In this document: positions 32,113-48,643 of the stretch, one piece after another | Numbering within the stretch: position 1 is the first letter of the stretch | How the letters are laid out: every line of letters begins with the position of its first letter | DNA from: Tupaia tana | Lineage: Eukaryota; Chordata; Mammalia; Scandentia; Tupaiidae | Direction of reading: 5' to 3' | DNA: 64,000 nucleotides | Assembly (NCBI GenBank): GCA_026018925.1 | Contig: JAKSZU010000026.1 | Coordinates: 16,483,127-16,547,126, forward strand | Made by a program: the position numbers and the translations under genes | Notes under the pieces: generated by a model | Databases searched by the model: none | The model's input: the letters and a program-made list of their open reading frames with translations, nothing else | What the model was told of the DNA's origin: nothing

Positions 32113-32259
32113 GTAGCACATCATTTGAAATTTTTCTTTATTGGCCATTTGTGGAGGTTTTTGCTCATTTGGTTGGGTTTTTTAAAAAAAATCTTCTTTT
32201 ATGGGAGAGAGAGAGAAGAAAGGGGGAGAGAGACAGATAAGGATTTTTTACAAGGTTAT

Positions 32260-32335
32260 GCTGTGTTGTGACCCTCCTGCCCTAGCCTCCCAATTAGCTA
32301 GGATTAGAGGTATGCAGCTCTGCTCAGAGTGTTCA
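32260..32335 (-). repeat. 7SL-like SINE fragment
   Basis: Reverse complement contains cctctaatcctagctaattg then ggaggctagggcaggagg, the conserved 7SL/Alu arrangement. Confidence 0.5.
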
Positions 32336-33415
32336 GGTTGGCCTGGGAACTGAACCTCTGCCTCCCTAATTGCTTCTCGCTTCCTACACAGTGGCACTAC
32401 CTTTGTATACACAGCTGGGCCTCTTCATGATTTTGTACACTATTTTGTGTGGAAAGCATGCATAATATTCTAAATTAAATTCCATATGTTTGGGAAAGTT
32501 AAGGTCATTGGTGTTGAGAACTATACTGTCCCTGTGCATTCAACATCGAGTCAAGGTCTGCCGTGGAGTCAGGCACTTGATGGGCGTCAGTCACGGTCTT
32601 TGGTGGGTTAAGCTAAGAACTTTGTCTACTGTAAGGTGATGACTTCAGTGTGTTTACTTTAAGGCACTTTAAAATGAAGCATTAATGTAGGTAACTTCTC
32701 TATTACTGACACTTCGTCATGTAAGAATGCAGTGACAGAATGGCGCTGTGATTAAAGGGCAGGCAAAGGAGCTGTTTGTGGTACCTTGGACATAAGTCCT
32801 ACTGTCCAAAATTAGCATTTGTTTGCAGTGTAGAAGCAATTTCCTCATGATAAATAATTCCTTACTAAAGTACTTTAAATGCGATAGAAGGGCCACACAA
32901 AGATTTCTGTCGTGGCCAGGAAGCAGTATGTAGAAGAAACGGCCAGGGTGAGAGCAGAGGCTCAGCACTACTGATGCGCAGAGGTGTGCAGGAGACAGCA
33001 GGAGCGAGGTCCACCGTGTGCCCACTTGAAGGGACACTTGCTACTGAGTTATAGAGAGTTGTCAGGAAGGAGTGGGGTCAGTGTGGTCAAATCTTTCTGT
33101 TTTTTGAGAGTGACTGGAAATCTGTGTTTTTATATGTTTTCCTTTTTTAAATGCTGACAACTAATTGAAAGTTAAACCTTAGGGAGCAATAAAATAAATT
33201 TGGGGTCCAGACCTAGCCCATAGACTAGGTGACATGTGACCTCCTACAAAACCATCTTGATTAAATCAACTGTAATACCATATCCAGGCTTTGTACTTGG
33301 GTGTGGCAGGTCAGTATCAGAATGAAAAACTAACAGAGAAGTGTGGGAGAACCCTAGACTTAGAAAGCTGTGATTCCAGTGTCAAGGGCTTAAAGTCTTG
33401 CCTTTTAGAAATTCT

Positions 33416-33637
33416 GCAGATGGCATAATGGTTATATCGCTAGACTCCCACATAGTCAACTGGGCCTGACGGCTTAAAGCTCATGCTGGGCACATGTGCA
33501 TGTGTGCCCAAAATCCTGAGAGGAGAAAGGGGGAGAAGGGATTGCAGTGTGCTGCCCCCTGTCCCCATGGTGGTTTTTCACTTTCTCTGTCTCTCATGAG
33601 CACACTCACCCTATAGCAAAAATCTCTCTAAAAAAGG
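33416..33637 (+). repeat. tRNA-derived SINE, long form, 5'-truncated
   Basis: Starts inside the head (gcagatggcataatggttat). Duplication agaaattct at 33407-33415 and 33638-33646, which shows that the truncation happened at insertion. Confidence 0.87.
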
Positions 33638-35107
33638 AGAAATTCTACTTGTGACCTTAAGTTACCATTTTATCTCAGCCTTCAGTTTTTAAATATGTAA
33701 TAATCCTGCTCTGCCTCATACCCAGGACTTATGAAAGGCTTGAACTTGGTTGGGGAAGTACTTTGGAAATAGCACGGCACCAGCAGTACAGAAACTGCTC
33801 AGGAGCAGGCTGGGCGTGTGCACCTGGCTTGTCTGCTGTGCTGTCCTCTGGTCACGTTCCAGCTTTCTTGTTAGCTATGTATATCACAGCTAGGACACCT
33901 GGCATGTGGGGACTTCAGTTAGCACGCGGGCACCAGCAAATGATGCAGCTGCCTCAAGAACCCTTTGACAGTTTAAGCTCAGATACACATAGGTTCTCCA
34001 AAAGGACACATGAATCTTCTGCTGAATGGTGGTTTAAATAATTTAGGTCATTGTTTAGATCAATGACATCGATCATTGCCATCCCAAGGTTCTTTGTATT
34101 CTAGGTTAGTCCTGGTAATGATACTTTCTATGATGGAGGAGGTGTTTTGTATCTGTGTTGTCCAGCGTGGCCCCTCTGGCCTCATGTTGCAACCCTGGAC
34201 CACTTGAAATGTCACTAGCAAGGCCAAGACTGACCTTTTAGTCCTCCTGCATTTAAGTGTAGCACATTGGATGCTCCCTTAATGGACAGCACTGTGCTGT
34301 GCTCTCCGATCTCCATCACTCGGGGCTCCCTCTTTGTCACACCGAGTACACCTGCTGTCACTTGCTTAATGTCGGCTATCCTTGCTCATGAACTCACTCT
34401 TTTCTCCTTTTCTCTGTTGAACATGCAGCTTCTGGCAGATGGTTGTTACTCAGTTCAGTTGTAGCCAATGAGGAAAATCAGGTTTCTACACAAGACAGAC
34501 CATTCTTACTACCTAGGGAGCAATTCAGTTACTCAGGTTTTCAGTTACTAGTCGAGTTCCTTTTCTGATCCAAGTTGCACACTAACTTTAGGGTTTTGTT
34601 AAACAGGGAGATCCAAAAGTGGTCCAATTAGAGTGAAGATCATTATTACACACTTATTATTTGGGTCGCTGAGAGAACAGTGATTGCCAATCAAGTTTTC
34701 TGGGTCACTTTTAATCTGTACTCAAAGATACTACTGTGCCTCCAGTTCAGAATTTCTTTACAGTGCCTGATTTGGATTCTTTTAGGCTGGTAATTTAGCA
34801 TAGCTAATTAAAAATCACAAGAAAATTATTTAAAGAAGTATTTCTTTATGCCATTCTTCTTTCACATTATAAGTGAATCAATATATAGTATATGGGAGGA
34901 GCATCAGCTGAAGCATAGTATTGATAGACAGATAAAAGAATGTTAAGAATTTAGAAAAATCTTCTGATACAGTCTAAATGGGAAGAGTGGGCTACTGCGT
35001 TGTTTCACAGTACACCCGTGAATGTCACCATGCAGTGTTTGAAAGGAGTAAAACAGCAGAACGTTGTAAACAAGTGTTTTGTTTGGCTATTTCAAGAAGT
35101 CACCGCT

Positions 35108-35388
35108 GGGGAACCAGCAGTTAGTGTAATGGCTATGTTGCTGGACTCCCACGTAGTCGACCGCGGTTTGCGTCCTGGACCCGGTGGCTTAAAACTCACG
35201 CTGGGCGCGTGTGCGTGTGTGCCCAAGATCCCGAGAGGAGAATGGAGGAGAAGGGATTGCGGCGTGACCATCCCCTCTGGGAGGGTGATTTCTCGCTTTC
35301 TGTCTCTATGTCTTTCTCTGTCTGTCTGGCGAGCGCACACGCCCTATAGCGAAAAACTCTCCCCTCACCCCCCCCAAAAAAAAAAACA
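35108..35388 (+). repeat. tRNA-derived SINE, long form, young
   Basis: Duplication aagtcaccgct (35097-35107) and aagtcactgct (35389-35399). Contains a C-rich stretch before the A tail. Confidence 0.92.
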
Positions 35389-35460
35389 AAGTCACTGCTT
35401 ACGAGAAAACATGTAACACAGCCCAGCCAGTCTTGGGGAACCAAACATTAATGTACCGTG

Positions 35461-35488
35461 TAGATAGATAGATTGATAGATAGATAGT
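35461..35488. repeat. (TAGA)n microsatellite
   Basis: About seven imperfect TAGA/GATA units. Confidence 0.9.
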
Positions 35489-36002
35489 GTCCATGTTGGG
35501 ATAAGAAATGCACTAGCAGTGCCTCCCACCCCACAGAAATGTGTGCGAGCCTAAACCTGAGATGCAGTGTGTGCTGCTTTGATGGGTATGCAGGCCTCCT
35601 AGCGGCAGGTATAATAGCGCTCTTAATTGTGGTACAGTGCTGGCGAGTGGGCTACCTAAAATAGAGCTCCCTCCTGATCACTCCTTTCTGTAAAAATGCG
35701 AGCCTGGGCTGCATTTTCAAAATGAGAAAAATGTTAGAATTTCATGTGTATTTGATTATACTTACTTTAGTATCGCATATAGATTATAGCCTCAGAGAAC
35801 GAGTACACTGGCAGACTTTCAATTTCAAAAAAAATGACAAAAATGTAATCGCAAATTAGACGGAAATTTTATGCTGTGGTCCTCTAGCTAATTCAGCATC
35901 TGAACTTCCATGTTGAAGTTCCATTTAGTAGTTCACAGTTCTTAAAATTCTGTGGACCAAACCCAGCATCACGTTTTCGTGTAAAAATAGTAAAAGTCCC
36001 TT

Positions 36003-36245
36003 GACTGGCCAGGTGTGTAGTGGTTAAGGCAGCTGAATCCCACGGGGCTGACCATGCAGTCTGAGTCCTAGACCCAGCAGCTTTAAAAACGCGCTGGGAA
36101 CGTGTCTGTGCGTGCTCCAAATCCCAAGAGCAGAATGGAGGAGAAGGGTTTGTGGCATGGCCATCCCCCCCAGGAGTTGATTTCTCACTCTCCTCTCTGT
36201 CTTTTCAACACACACATGCGCCCTAAAGCAAATTGGGGGGAAAAT
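36003..36245 (+). repeat. tRNA-derived SINE, long form, diverged
   Basis: tggccaggtgtgtagtggtt head; ends gcgccctaaagcaaattggg. It lies 250 bp upstream of exon 17. Confidence 0.83.
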
Positions 36246-36442
36246 TCAAGTTCCCTCAAGAGGTCAGGATGAGGATTTCTTGAACGTGGAGTAAGTAGAA
36301 GAAAGTACTGTTTGAAATAATTTACCTTACTTCCTATTTCTCTGCAACTGCACTGACTGCTTTGTGTCCTTTTTCTTTTTTTACTCAGCCTACCACATGA
36401 TGAGAAGTGCACTGTACGTGGTTGGGGTGATTGTTGGTGTGA

Positions 36443-37477
<1,035 letters not shown>

Positions 37478-38310
37478 TGATGGTAGCTTAAAAGCTTCTT
37501 TTGTGACAAAACTTTTAATGTCATGTCTTAAAAAAAAAAATAAGAAAGAAAGAAAAAAAGCAACAGAACTGAAGTGAGAACTGTGTGGATTTCACCCTAA
37601 ATTCAAGGACTAGGAAGATATTTTATATCGAAACGTCTTTGGAGGAGAGTAATTGTTCTCTGGAAATTGCTTCTTGTGTTAATTCAAGTAGGCAGCCCAT
37701 ATTAGAAACTTGTGACAGCCGAGTGTCAGTTGGATTGGTAATTTGCACACCTTCGCATGTTCAAGTCCACTTATTCTTCAAGGTCGAGTTTCCGTGCTAC
37801 CCCTGCCATGGGGCCTTCTGTCCATTTTGATCTTGTCCTGCCTCTGGTTTCCCAATATGTTGTATCTCTTACAACAACAGTCACATTGTTAGTTTGTGTT
37901 ACGGTTCATGGGGCAGGTCCCTGGCTTTTCTGTCATTAAAAGCTCCTGTTGACAAAGGTTTTGGCATGTGGCTATAAAAGCATCAAGAAATGTGCTTTTC
38001 CAGTTTTCCCTTACTCGTTCACTGTGTATGCTGTGATGCATGTTGGGACATAAATGGTGACCGAAAGAGACAAGGCACCTGTCTTCATGGATTTTATAAT
38101 CTGTTTGGTCTTCGGAAAAGTCATGATGTGTATTTTCTGTGTAAAAATGCGTCATGCTATTTCCAGTGACCCAGCATTCTGGAAAGTAGAAATGAATCAA
38201 ACAATTACAAAAGTAAGCATATTATTACAAACCATGGTAAGCGATGAAACATGGGCAGAGGCACTATTCTAGTCCAGAGGTCAGGGAATGCTGTCTTGAG
38301 GAAGTAATAT

Positions 38311-38577
38311 CTTTTTTTTTTTTTTTTTTTTTGAGAGGTTTTTGCTTGAGGCCATGTGCGTTCGCCAGAAAGAGAGAGACAGAAAGTGAGAAATCACCCC
38401 CCAGGGGGATGGCCACACTGTAATCCCTTCTCCATTCTCCTCTTGGGATCTTGGGCACACACATACACACACACACACACACCCGGCATGAGTTTAAGCC
38501 ACCGGGTTCAGGACTTGAACCGCAGTTGACTACATGGGAGTCCAGCCACATAGCCATTATGCCATCAGCTGGTCCCA
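38311..38577 (-). repeat. tRNA-derived SINE, long form with (CA)n
   Basis: A CA repeat of about 12 units has grown at 38456-38482 where other copies have gcacgcacacgcg. Confidence 0.88.
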
Positions 38578-38666
38578 ATAGCATTTGAAGAGGAATAAAA
38601 AGTCAATGAAGTGTTCTAAGAACAGGCATTGTCATCAGATTTGTATGTTTTAAAAAAGAAAATAAA

Positions 38667-38914
38667 GGACCAGCAGATGGTATAATGGTTATGTCTCTGG
38701 ACTCCCACATAGTAGACTGCGGTTCAAGTCCTAGACCTGGTGGCTTAAAACTCATGGCAGACACATGTGCATGCATGCCCAAAATCCCAAGAGGAGAATG
38801 GAGGAGGAGCAGTTGCAGTGTGGCTATTGCTCCCGGGGTGTGATTTCTTGCTTTCTGTCTGTCTGTGTCTCTGGCGAGTACATGCGCCCTGTACTAAGAA
38901 TCATTTTAAAAAAG
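38667..38914 (+). repeat. tRNA-derived SINE, long form
   Basis: Duplication aagaaaataaa at 38656-38666 and 38915-38925. Confidence 0.88.
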
Positions 38915-39218
38915 AAGAAAATAAAACAGTGTACTCTGTTCACAATGTGGGGTATTGATTAGAAAGTTGCAAGATCGGATTTGGGGAGACTATGGGATCG
39001 TTGAGATACAACAAATAAGAAGCAATGACTTGGCTTAGAGTCCTCACAGAGAAGATGGAGAAGTGGAAGCCATTAAGAGTTATGAAGAGTTATTGCAGGA
39101 CTTGGTAATAGGTGGAGTGTGGGAAAATAAGATAGAGCAAGATGTTAAGGAGAGTGCCCAGGTTTGCTACTTGAATATCTGACTAGACAGTGGTGTAGTT
39201 CAGAAATAGATACTATTT

Positions 39219-39385
39219 GGGAACAGCAGGTGGCATGGTGGGTAAAGTACTGGACTCCCACATGGCTGGCCACAGTTTGAGTCCTGGACCTGGTAGCTTG
39301 CTTTCTTACTTTCCCTCTCTCTCTGGTGAGTGTGTGTGCCCTATAGCAAAAATTAAAATAATAATAATATTAAATAAATAATTAC
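39219..39385 (+). repeat. tRNA-derived SINE, intermediate form
   Basis: Head gggaacagcaggtggcatgg, short CT-rich body, then ggtgagtgtgtgtgccctat and agcaaaaatt, followed by an AAT-rich tail. Confidence 0.83.
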
Positions 39386-41224
39386 TGAAAAAGAAATAGG
39401 TGTAGTGGGGAAAGGCCAGGTCTCAGGAGAAAGCTTATAAGTTTGGAAGTTTTAAAGATTCCTTTGAGATAATCAGGTAGAGATTACAAGTAAACACATG
39501 GGCTGGGAGCCCAGAGGCAAAGAGGTGGTTGGCATGTCAGTGATGATCCTGGTCAGCGGCACAGAGAAGCTCACTTCTGGGGCTGGAGGAGCATAGAAGA
39601 GGCGAGGCCTGGGGCAGAGCTTAGTTGACTTCTGACAGTGAAAGGCCCAAGAGAGAAGTGAACCTGTAAAGGAGACAGACAGAAGGGCCAGGGAGGAAGT
39701 GTCTTGGAAACCAGGGGTAACCAGTGTTTCAAGAAGAAGTTGTCAACAAGCATTAAAATGCAGCTGGGGATTTAAAGGTAAGGATTAAACATGTCTTCTG
39801 ACCATAGTGAAAGCTGTTTCCCTGAAGTGGTGGGGAACGGAGGCCAAATGGGAAAGGTTGGGTGGGTAAAGCATAGACCCTGCTTCTGACCAGTTCTCGG
39901 CCATGTAGAGAAGAAGGTTTTATACGGTTACTCCCATGTTCATGCACACATGCATAGTTGTGCTAGAGGTTCCTAAGTAGTGTTTGAACTCTAAAATAAT
40001 GAAAGCATATCCAGAGGACAGAGGTCATTTTTTGAGTAGGCACGTGAGGAAGGCTTCGTGGAGGTGGAGACTCCTGAGGAAGTATCTTGCACGCATGTCT
40101 GTAACTGCTCAATTCCATCATAACGCCCTGTACTTTGCAGACCCCTAATTAATGTCTGCTGAGTTTGTGACAGAAAACGTAGCCTTTCCCCTCAAGAAAT
40201 GGGGATGGTGCGTGTGGGTGGTTCCTTCTCCTAGATCATGGCCTTAGGACAGGAAAACAGTCTATGCACTGATGAGAGGTGTGATCTTTTGATGTGAAGC
40301 ATAGCACATTTCAGTGCAGGGGATGGCAGGGCTTAAATGTTAAGATGCTTGAAAGTGCTAGATAGGTAATATAAATGAACGAGGTGGGAGAGAAATTTGC
40401 AAAAAGCAATGCCTTAAATTGCATCCTTTCAAAGCATTCTTTCTATTTTACGTGCACAGGAATAGAGTTCACAAGAAATATGTTTGCTTTTATTTTTCTC
40501 AAATGTGTAGGTCTTTTGGTCTGTCATTTCCCTCTTTGGATAGAGCCATAAGTTGAATAAGTACTTTTTGTCTTTACTATAAAGGAAAAAAAAACTAAAT
40601 AAGACAAAGCAAAAACGTAGGCTTGAAGATAAAAGGCAGTTAACACTGCTTCGCCCCCAGCCAGACAGCCGGTGAGGGCCGTGAAGAGGTGCTTGCAGGG
40701 ACAGCTGCTCCTTGCTCCAGTGGGGGTGATGCACAAATATGGGACTCGGCCCCTGGTTTGCCACGTCTCCTGGTCTTTCAAGAGAAGCTAGAAATACAGG
40801 TGTATATGAAGTTTTTTGGAGCAATTCATTGCCACAGTTTAAGATGATTCTCTGTGGAGCACCAATTTGCAATTATGTGTTATTTATTTAGGAATACATC
40901 TAGAAATGTCTTAAGAACCCACGTAGATAAATCTTAGATTTCTATCCATGCCCTTTTCTAATAAGGTAGAAGCATAAGAATGAGGAAGAGTGTTCAGGAA
41001 CCAAGCTGTGTGGATTCGTAGCACACCACCTTGAGATTAATTAGCTCTTTCCGCAGACCTATTTGAGAATCTGATGAGCATTATGAACCCTTCATTCTGG
41101 GAAAAATGACTCATATGTTAATGCACACACGCATAGTTGTGAGCAGAGGGTTAGGGGTTTTCAAATCTTAGATTAAGAACCCCTTCTCAAGGTGACTGCA
41201 AACAGAAAGAATGTTTATTCTTTT

Positions 41225-41408
41225 TTAAATTTAGTTTTATTTATTCATTCATTTATTTTAATTCAATCAGAGAGAGAGAGATAGAGAGACACGGGGGGTG
41301 GGGGGAGGGGAGAAAGTGAGAAAGCAAGCCATCAGGTCCAGGGCTCAAACTGTAGTCGGCCATGTGGGAGTGTCCAGAGCCTTAACCACAATGCCACCTG
41401 CTGGCCCC
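41225..41408 (-). repeat. tRNA-derived SINE, short form with G-rich tract
   Basis: The purine section includes three long G runs at 41293-41310 (6, 6 and 4 G), which could form a G-quadruplex. Confidence 0.85.
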
Positions 41409-41421
41409 AGAATATTCTTAA

Positions 41422-41652
41422 TCTATTCTCTTTCTTTTTTTTTTCCCCACAAAAGGCATAAGGTGGGGACAACCCCCCCTCCCCCAACAGGGAGGGTCCT
41501 CACAGTGCGGCCCACCCCAACTCAGCAGACCTGGACCAAGGGCATGGGTTTATGCTTGGTGTACACAGGGAGCTCCCTGGGCATGAATCCAGGCCTTGCC
41601 ACATGGGCCCACTTGTGCTACTGCTGCATCAATACACAGCCTGAAATATATT
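41422..41652 (-). repeat. Unclassified retroposon-like insertion
   Basis: Poly-T-rich left end, a GC-rich body and 9-bp flanking repeats tattcttaa at 41413-41421 and 41653-41661. The body does not match the SINE family found elsewhere in the window. Confidence 0.4.
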
Positions 41653-41839
41653 TATTCTTAAACTAGGAATCCCTTACCTCCTTTTCTCCACACAGAGAGA
41701 GGACTTTAGTCCTGCAGGTGCTTCTGCCTTATTTCCATGTGCTTCCGGCTTCATTGAAGATTGTCTTTCTGTTTACTCATTCTGTATTTTGTGAAGATAG
41801 TTTATATTAAGAGCATGTAGTAGAAAAGTGCTTTTTTCT

Positions 41840-42074
41840 TTTTAGAGAGATTTTTGCTATAGGGCGTTTGTGTTCGTGGAAAGACAGAGCAAGAAATCAC
41901 TCCGCGGGGGAATGACCATGCCACAATCTCTTCTCTCTCCATTTTCCTCTCAGAATTTTGGGCATGCACATGCATGTTCCCAGCATGAGTTTTAAGCCAC
42001 CAGGTCTGAGACTTGAACTGCAGTCAACTACATGGGAGTCCAGCAACGTAACTGTTACACCATCTGTTGTTCCC
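41840..42074 (-). repeat. tRNA-derived SINE, long form
   Basis: tttttgctatagggcgtttg at the tail side, head ending atctgttgttccc; a short duplication gtagaaa is possible. Confidence 0.85.
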
Positions 42075-42424
42075 TGTAGAAATGTTTTTAAAAGCTTCTA
42101 TTTAAGTTTCTTTTTTTGGTAGTCACGTAATCAAAACATTGACATTTGTAAATTAAGGTGATGTAAGAAATTTTTGCAGCTCTCTTTTCTTATGAAGAAT
42201 TTTGGAAATAGGTGTAGCTGATTTTAAAAAGTCAGACCTATCCATTTTTTCTACATTTAAACAGTTCTTCCGTTAAACCTTTATATCCAGTAATACATTC
42301 CCTCTTTTACTACTGTGAATACTAAATTACCAGTTATTATCTCTAATTTAGAAGAATATCTTTCCTCTTGACTGCTAGGTGAACTATTTTAGAATCGCTA
42401 CAGTTAGTAACATCTTTGTCATGA

Positions 42425-43780
<1,356 letters not shown>

Positions 43781-44441
43781 TGAAGATTATTTTTTTATGA
43801 CATGAGTTCTCCAATTATTTCTAGTTATGACTAAATTTGAAAGAACAAATATCTTTAAAGTAGATCTCAAAGTTTGCAAGAAGTTGGTGGCTGAGGAAAA
43901 AAATTACATTGGCATGATTTTCTGGATGTACATTGCTTTCCTTTCTTGGCTTCATATTTTATTAGAATTAGAAGACTTGCCTCTACCAGCCTTACCACAC
44001 ATCCTAAAATCTCAGCAGCTATCTTTGCCCCATTTTTATGTTCAAAGTTTAAAAACTACTGCTCACCAGGGAAAAGTGGTAGCTATGTAGAATATAAACT
44101 TTACAAAAAGAAAGAACATGTGTTTTTTTGTTCTTCTTATTGATCAAATGATTGATTAGATGAAGGGGTGATGAAGAGTTCCTGAAAACAGTATAAAAAT
44201 GTTTAGCTTGAAAATTTCTCAGTTGAAAGATAAGTTTAATGAGTCATATCCCTTTTGCATTTTAACACTACATTTGCGTAAATACTAAAACTTTAATACA
44301 GATTTTAAATGTCATAAAAATGTAAAAACCAGGTAAATTCTTTATACTTCTAAGATGTTTAAATTTGGTAAAATTAAAAGAAATTAGTATTTATAAGGTG
44401 TTTTAAACTGTGGCGGGCATATTAGACACATATCAAAAGTG

Positions 44442-44706
44442 TCTTTTGGGGTTTTTTTGGAAAAGATTTTTGCTATAGGGCACTTGTGCTTACCAGAAAG
44501 AGAGAGACAGAGAGACAAAAAGTGAGAAATCAACCCCCAGGGGGATGACCACACTGCAATCCCTTCTCTTCCATTCTCCTCTTGGGATCTTGGGCACGTA
44601 TGCACATGCGCCCGGCATGAGTTTAAGCCACCGGGTCCAGGACTCGAACTGCGGTCGACTACATGGGAGTCCAGCGACATAGCCGTTATACCAGCTGCTG
44701 GTCCCA
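44442..44706 (-). repeat. tRNA-derived SINE, long form
   Basis: Probable duplication caaaagtg at 44434-44441 and 44707-44714. Confidence 0.86.
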
Positions 44707-44760
44707 CAAAAGTGGTTTTTTGTTTTAAAAGATTCCAAGCTGAAATTAAAAAATATTTCG

Positions 44761-45025
44761 GGACCAGCAGTTAGCGTAATGGCTATGTTGCTGGACTCCC
44801 ACGTAGTCGACCGCGGTTCGAGTCCCGGACCCGGCGGCTTAAACTCACGCCGGGCGCGTGTGCGTGCGTGCCCAAGATCCCGAGAGGAGAATGGAGGAGA
44901 AGGGATTGCGGCGTGGCCATCCCCCCTGGGGGGTGATTTCCTGCTTTCTATCTCCTGTCTCTCTCTGTCTGTCTGGCGAGCGCACGCGTCCTATAGCAAA
45001 AACCTCTCCAAAAAAAAGAGAAAAA
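44761..45025 (+). repeat. tRNA-derived SINE, long form, close to consensus
   Basis: One of the least decayed copies: A-box like ttagcgtaatgg, perfect B-box ggttcgagtcc at about 44815-44825, and an intact body with gcggcgtggccatcccccct. With the copy at 44442-44706 it forms an inverted pair. Confidence 0.94.
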
Positions 45026-46101
45026 AAAATTTCAAAACAGGGCATTCACTGTCATAAATGTATGAGTAAGCATGGGACAGTAAATTAGTGAGTCGCGAGA
45101 AGTGAGACACTATCGTGTGCTACAGCGGCATGCATTAAGCCACTGATGGGGAAAACCCTTGAGTACGGTCATCTCTGAACAGTACTTAGTCTATGAATAC
45201 ACAGTACTGTTAAATCATAGTTAACGTAAGATAGAAAACTTTTCTATGCAGGTTTTTAGACTAATCATTTTTTCGACTGAAACCTTCAACATAAGGTACA
45301 AAAACCTAACAAGATTGCCAGATCTTTTTAGAAGGTGCAGACACTTTTGTTTCCGAATAACTACTTCTAGGGTTGCTCATTTGCCAGTAACTCGCACCTG
45401 CTGGAAAAGAATGCACACTAGGGGATTGTGTGGGGGCTTCATGAGTCTTTATTTCATCAATGCTAGTGAAGGATAATAATGTGGGCTCTCCTGCCAGTGA
45501 ATAGATCGTTTACTTTTTGCAGGTATATTATATTAATTCTCTGCGGTAAGCACCCATTTAGTGTCCCAGAGATTAATAGCTTAATCTCATTGTCCTAAAA
45601 CAACTATTTACTTTTAAAAAGTAATCAGCATACTCACTGCTTCAGTAGCCTCTGCTATTGGCGATCTCCAAATGTCTGTAACAATGTAACAGATGGCCCA
45701 TAAAATTTTAATGTTATCTTATGGGAAAACATTATGAGTAGGGATTACTTAAGAGGTTTTAGTGGACATATGTCTCAGTCAGCCTTAGTAGGCAGGAATC
45801 TGGTTAATTCTTTATTTGCCCATTAGCAATCAGGTAGTACTCAGCACTCTCCCTCTGTGCAGGAGAGATTGACTTGGGTAAAGAAATATTTATTTTTCTT
45901 CAGAGTGTCTTCAGATTTTGGAGGGACAGATAGCAATGTGAGGGTACAGTATAATTATCAGAAAGGGCTCACTTCTCTTGCTGGCTTGATTGCATGTGAT
46001 AACCCCGAGAGAAAACAGAAAAACGTGTCCATGTTGAGGTAGAGAATCTTCCTTGCTAACTCTAGTACTGAGTGCTGGAGTGGGGACGCTGCTGTAAGTA
46101 A

Positions 46102-47901
<1,800 letters not shown>

Positions 47902-48121
47902 TATTACAGAAAGGGAGAGAATAGGAATTCCCACGGAACCTGACTCCGCAGACAGCCAGGCCTATCCTCCGGCCGTCGTCATTTACATGGTGGACCCGTT
48001 CACGTACACCGCCGAGGAAGACTCCACGTCCGGGAACTTCTGGCTGTTGAGCTTGATGCGCTGCTACACAGAAATGCTGGATAATTTACCTGAGCATATG
48101 AGAAATTCTTTCATTCTCCAG
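47902..48121 (+). CDS. MED13L: MED13L exon 22, PIWI-like domain start (about residues 1653-1726)
   Basis: Acceptor gactatctccccag; the donor CAG|gttact is weak beyond the invariant GT. It reads [20 protein letters not shown], then [20 protein letters not shown] and [20 protein letters not shown]. The [11 protein letters not shown] strand-loop is the first strand of the conserved Med13 C-terminal (PIWI-like) domain. Confidence 0.97.
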
Positions 48122-48599
48122 GTTACTATTTGCAAGTTTATCCTATACTTTTGTTGTTTTTCTGAAAGGAAATGTGGGTTCATGAATTGGAAGCACGTGA
48201 ATGTGTGAAAGGAAATATATTCATAATCTGCCTTCTGGATTCAGCTATCATTTCCCCACTTTGGTGTACTTCCAGCCTTTCATCTATGTTTGTTTACACA
48301 GTTGAGATCACATAATTTTTAGTCTTCCTCTCCTTAACATTATTCACAAATATTTTTTTCCACCTTACTTAAAATGTTCACAAGGAATGTTTTCAGTGAC
48401 TTCAAATTTTCCGTATTTAACCAGGTCTCTACTTTTTCACCATTATAAATAAAGTCATGGTTAACATGTTTATAGATACTTTCCACTTTTCGAGTCATTT
48501 TTAAAAGTAGCTCCTTAGGGGCTGGTAGATAGCATGGCAGTTAAGGGTGCTGGACTCCCACATGGCCGACCGTGATTCTAGTCCTGGACCTGGCGGCTT

Positions 48600-48643
<44 letters not shown>

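Larger units (their letters stand above)
38020..39780 (+). repeat. Ancient long interspersed repeat, broken by three SINEs
   Basis: Pieces outside the SINEs appear in the order of a long, non-coding family common in mammalian genomes: gacaaggcacctgtcttcat, gtcatcagatttgtatgttt, gagttattgcaggacttggt, agagtgcccaggtttgctac, aaccagtgtttcaagaagaa. I cannot recall the family name. Confidence 0.45.

Noticed and set aside
40429-40872. 147-codon open frame on the - strand
   Set aside because: No recognisable domain, biased composition, no splice context or repetition; consistent with chance in non-coding DNA.
44761-44835. tRNA gene candidate because of good A- and B-box words
   Set aside because: It is the head of a SINE with a body and A tail, lacks a matching acceptor stem and recurs in dozens of copies.
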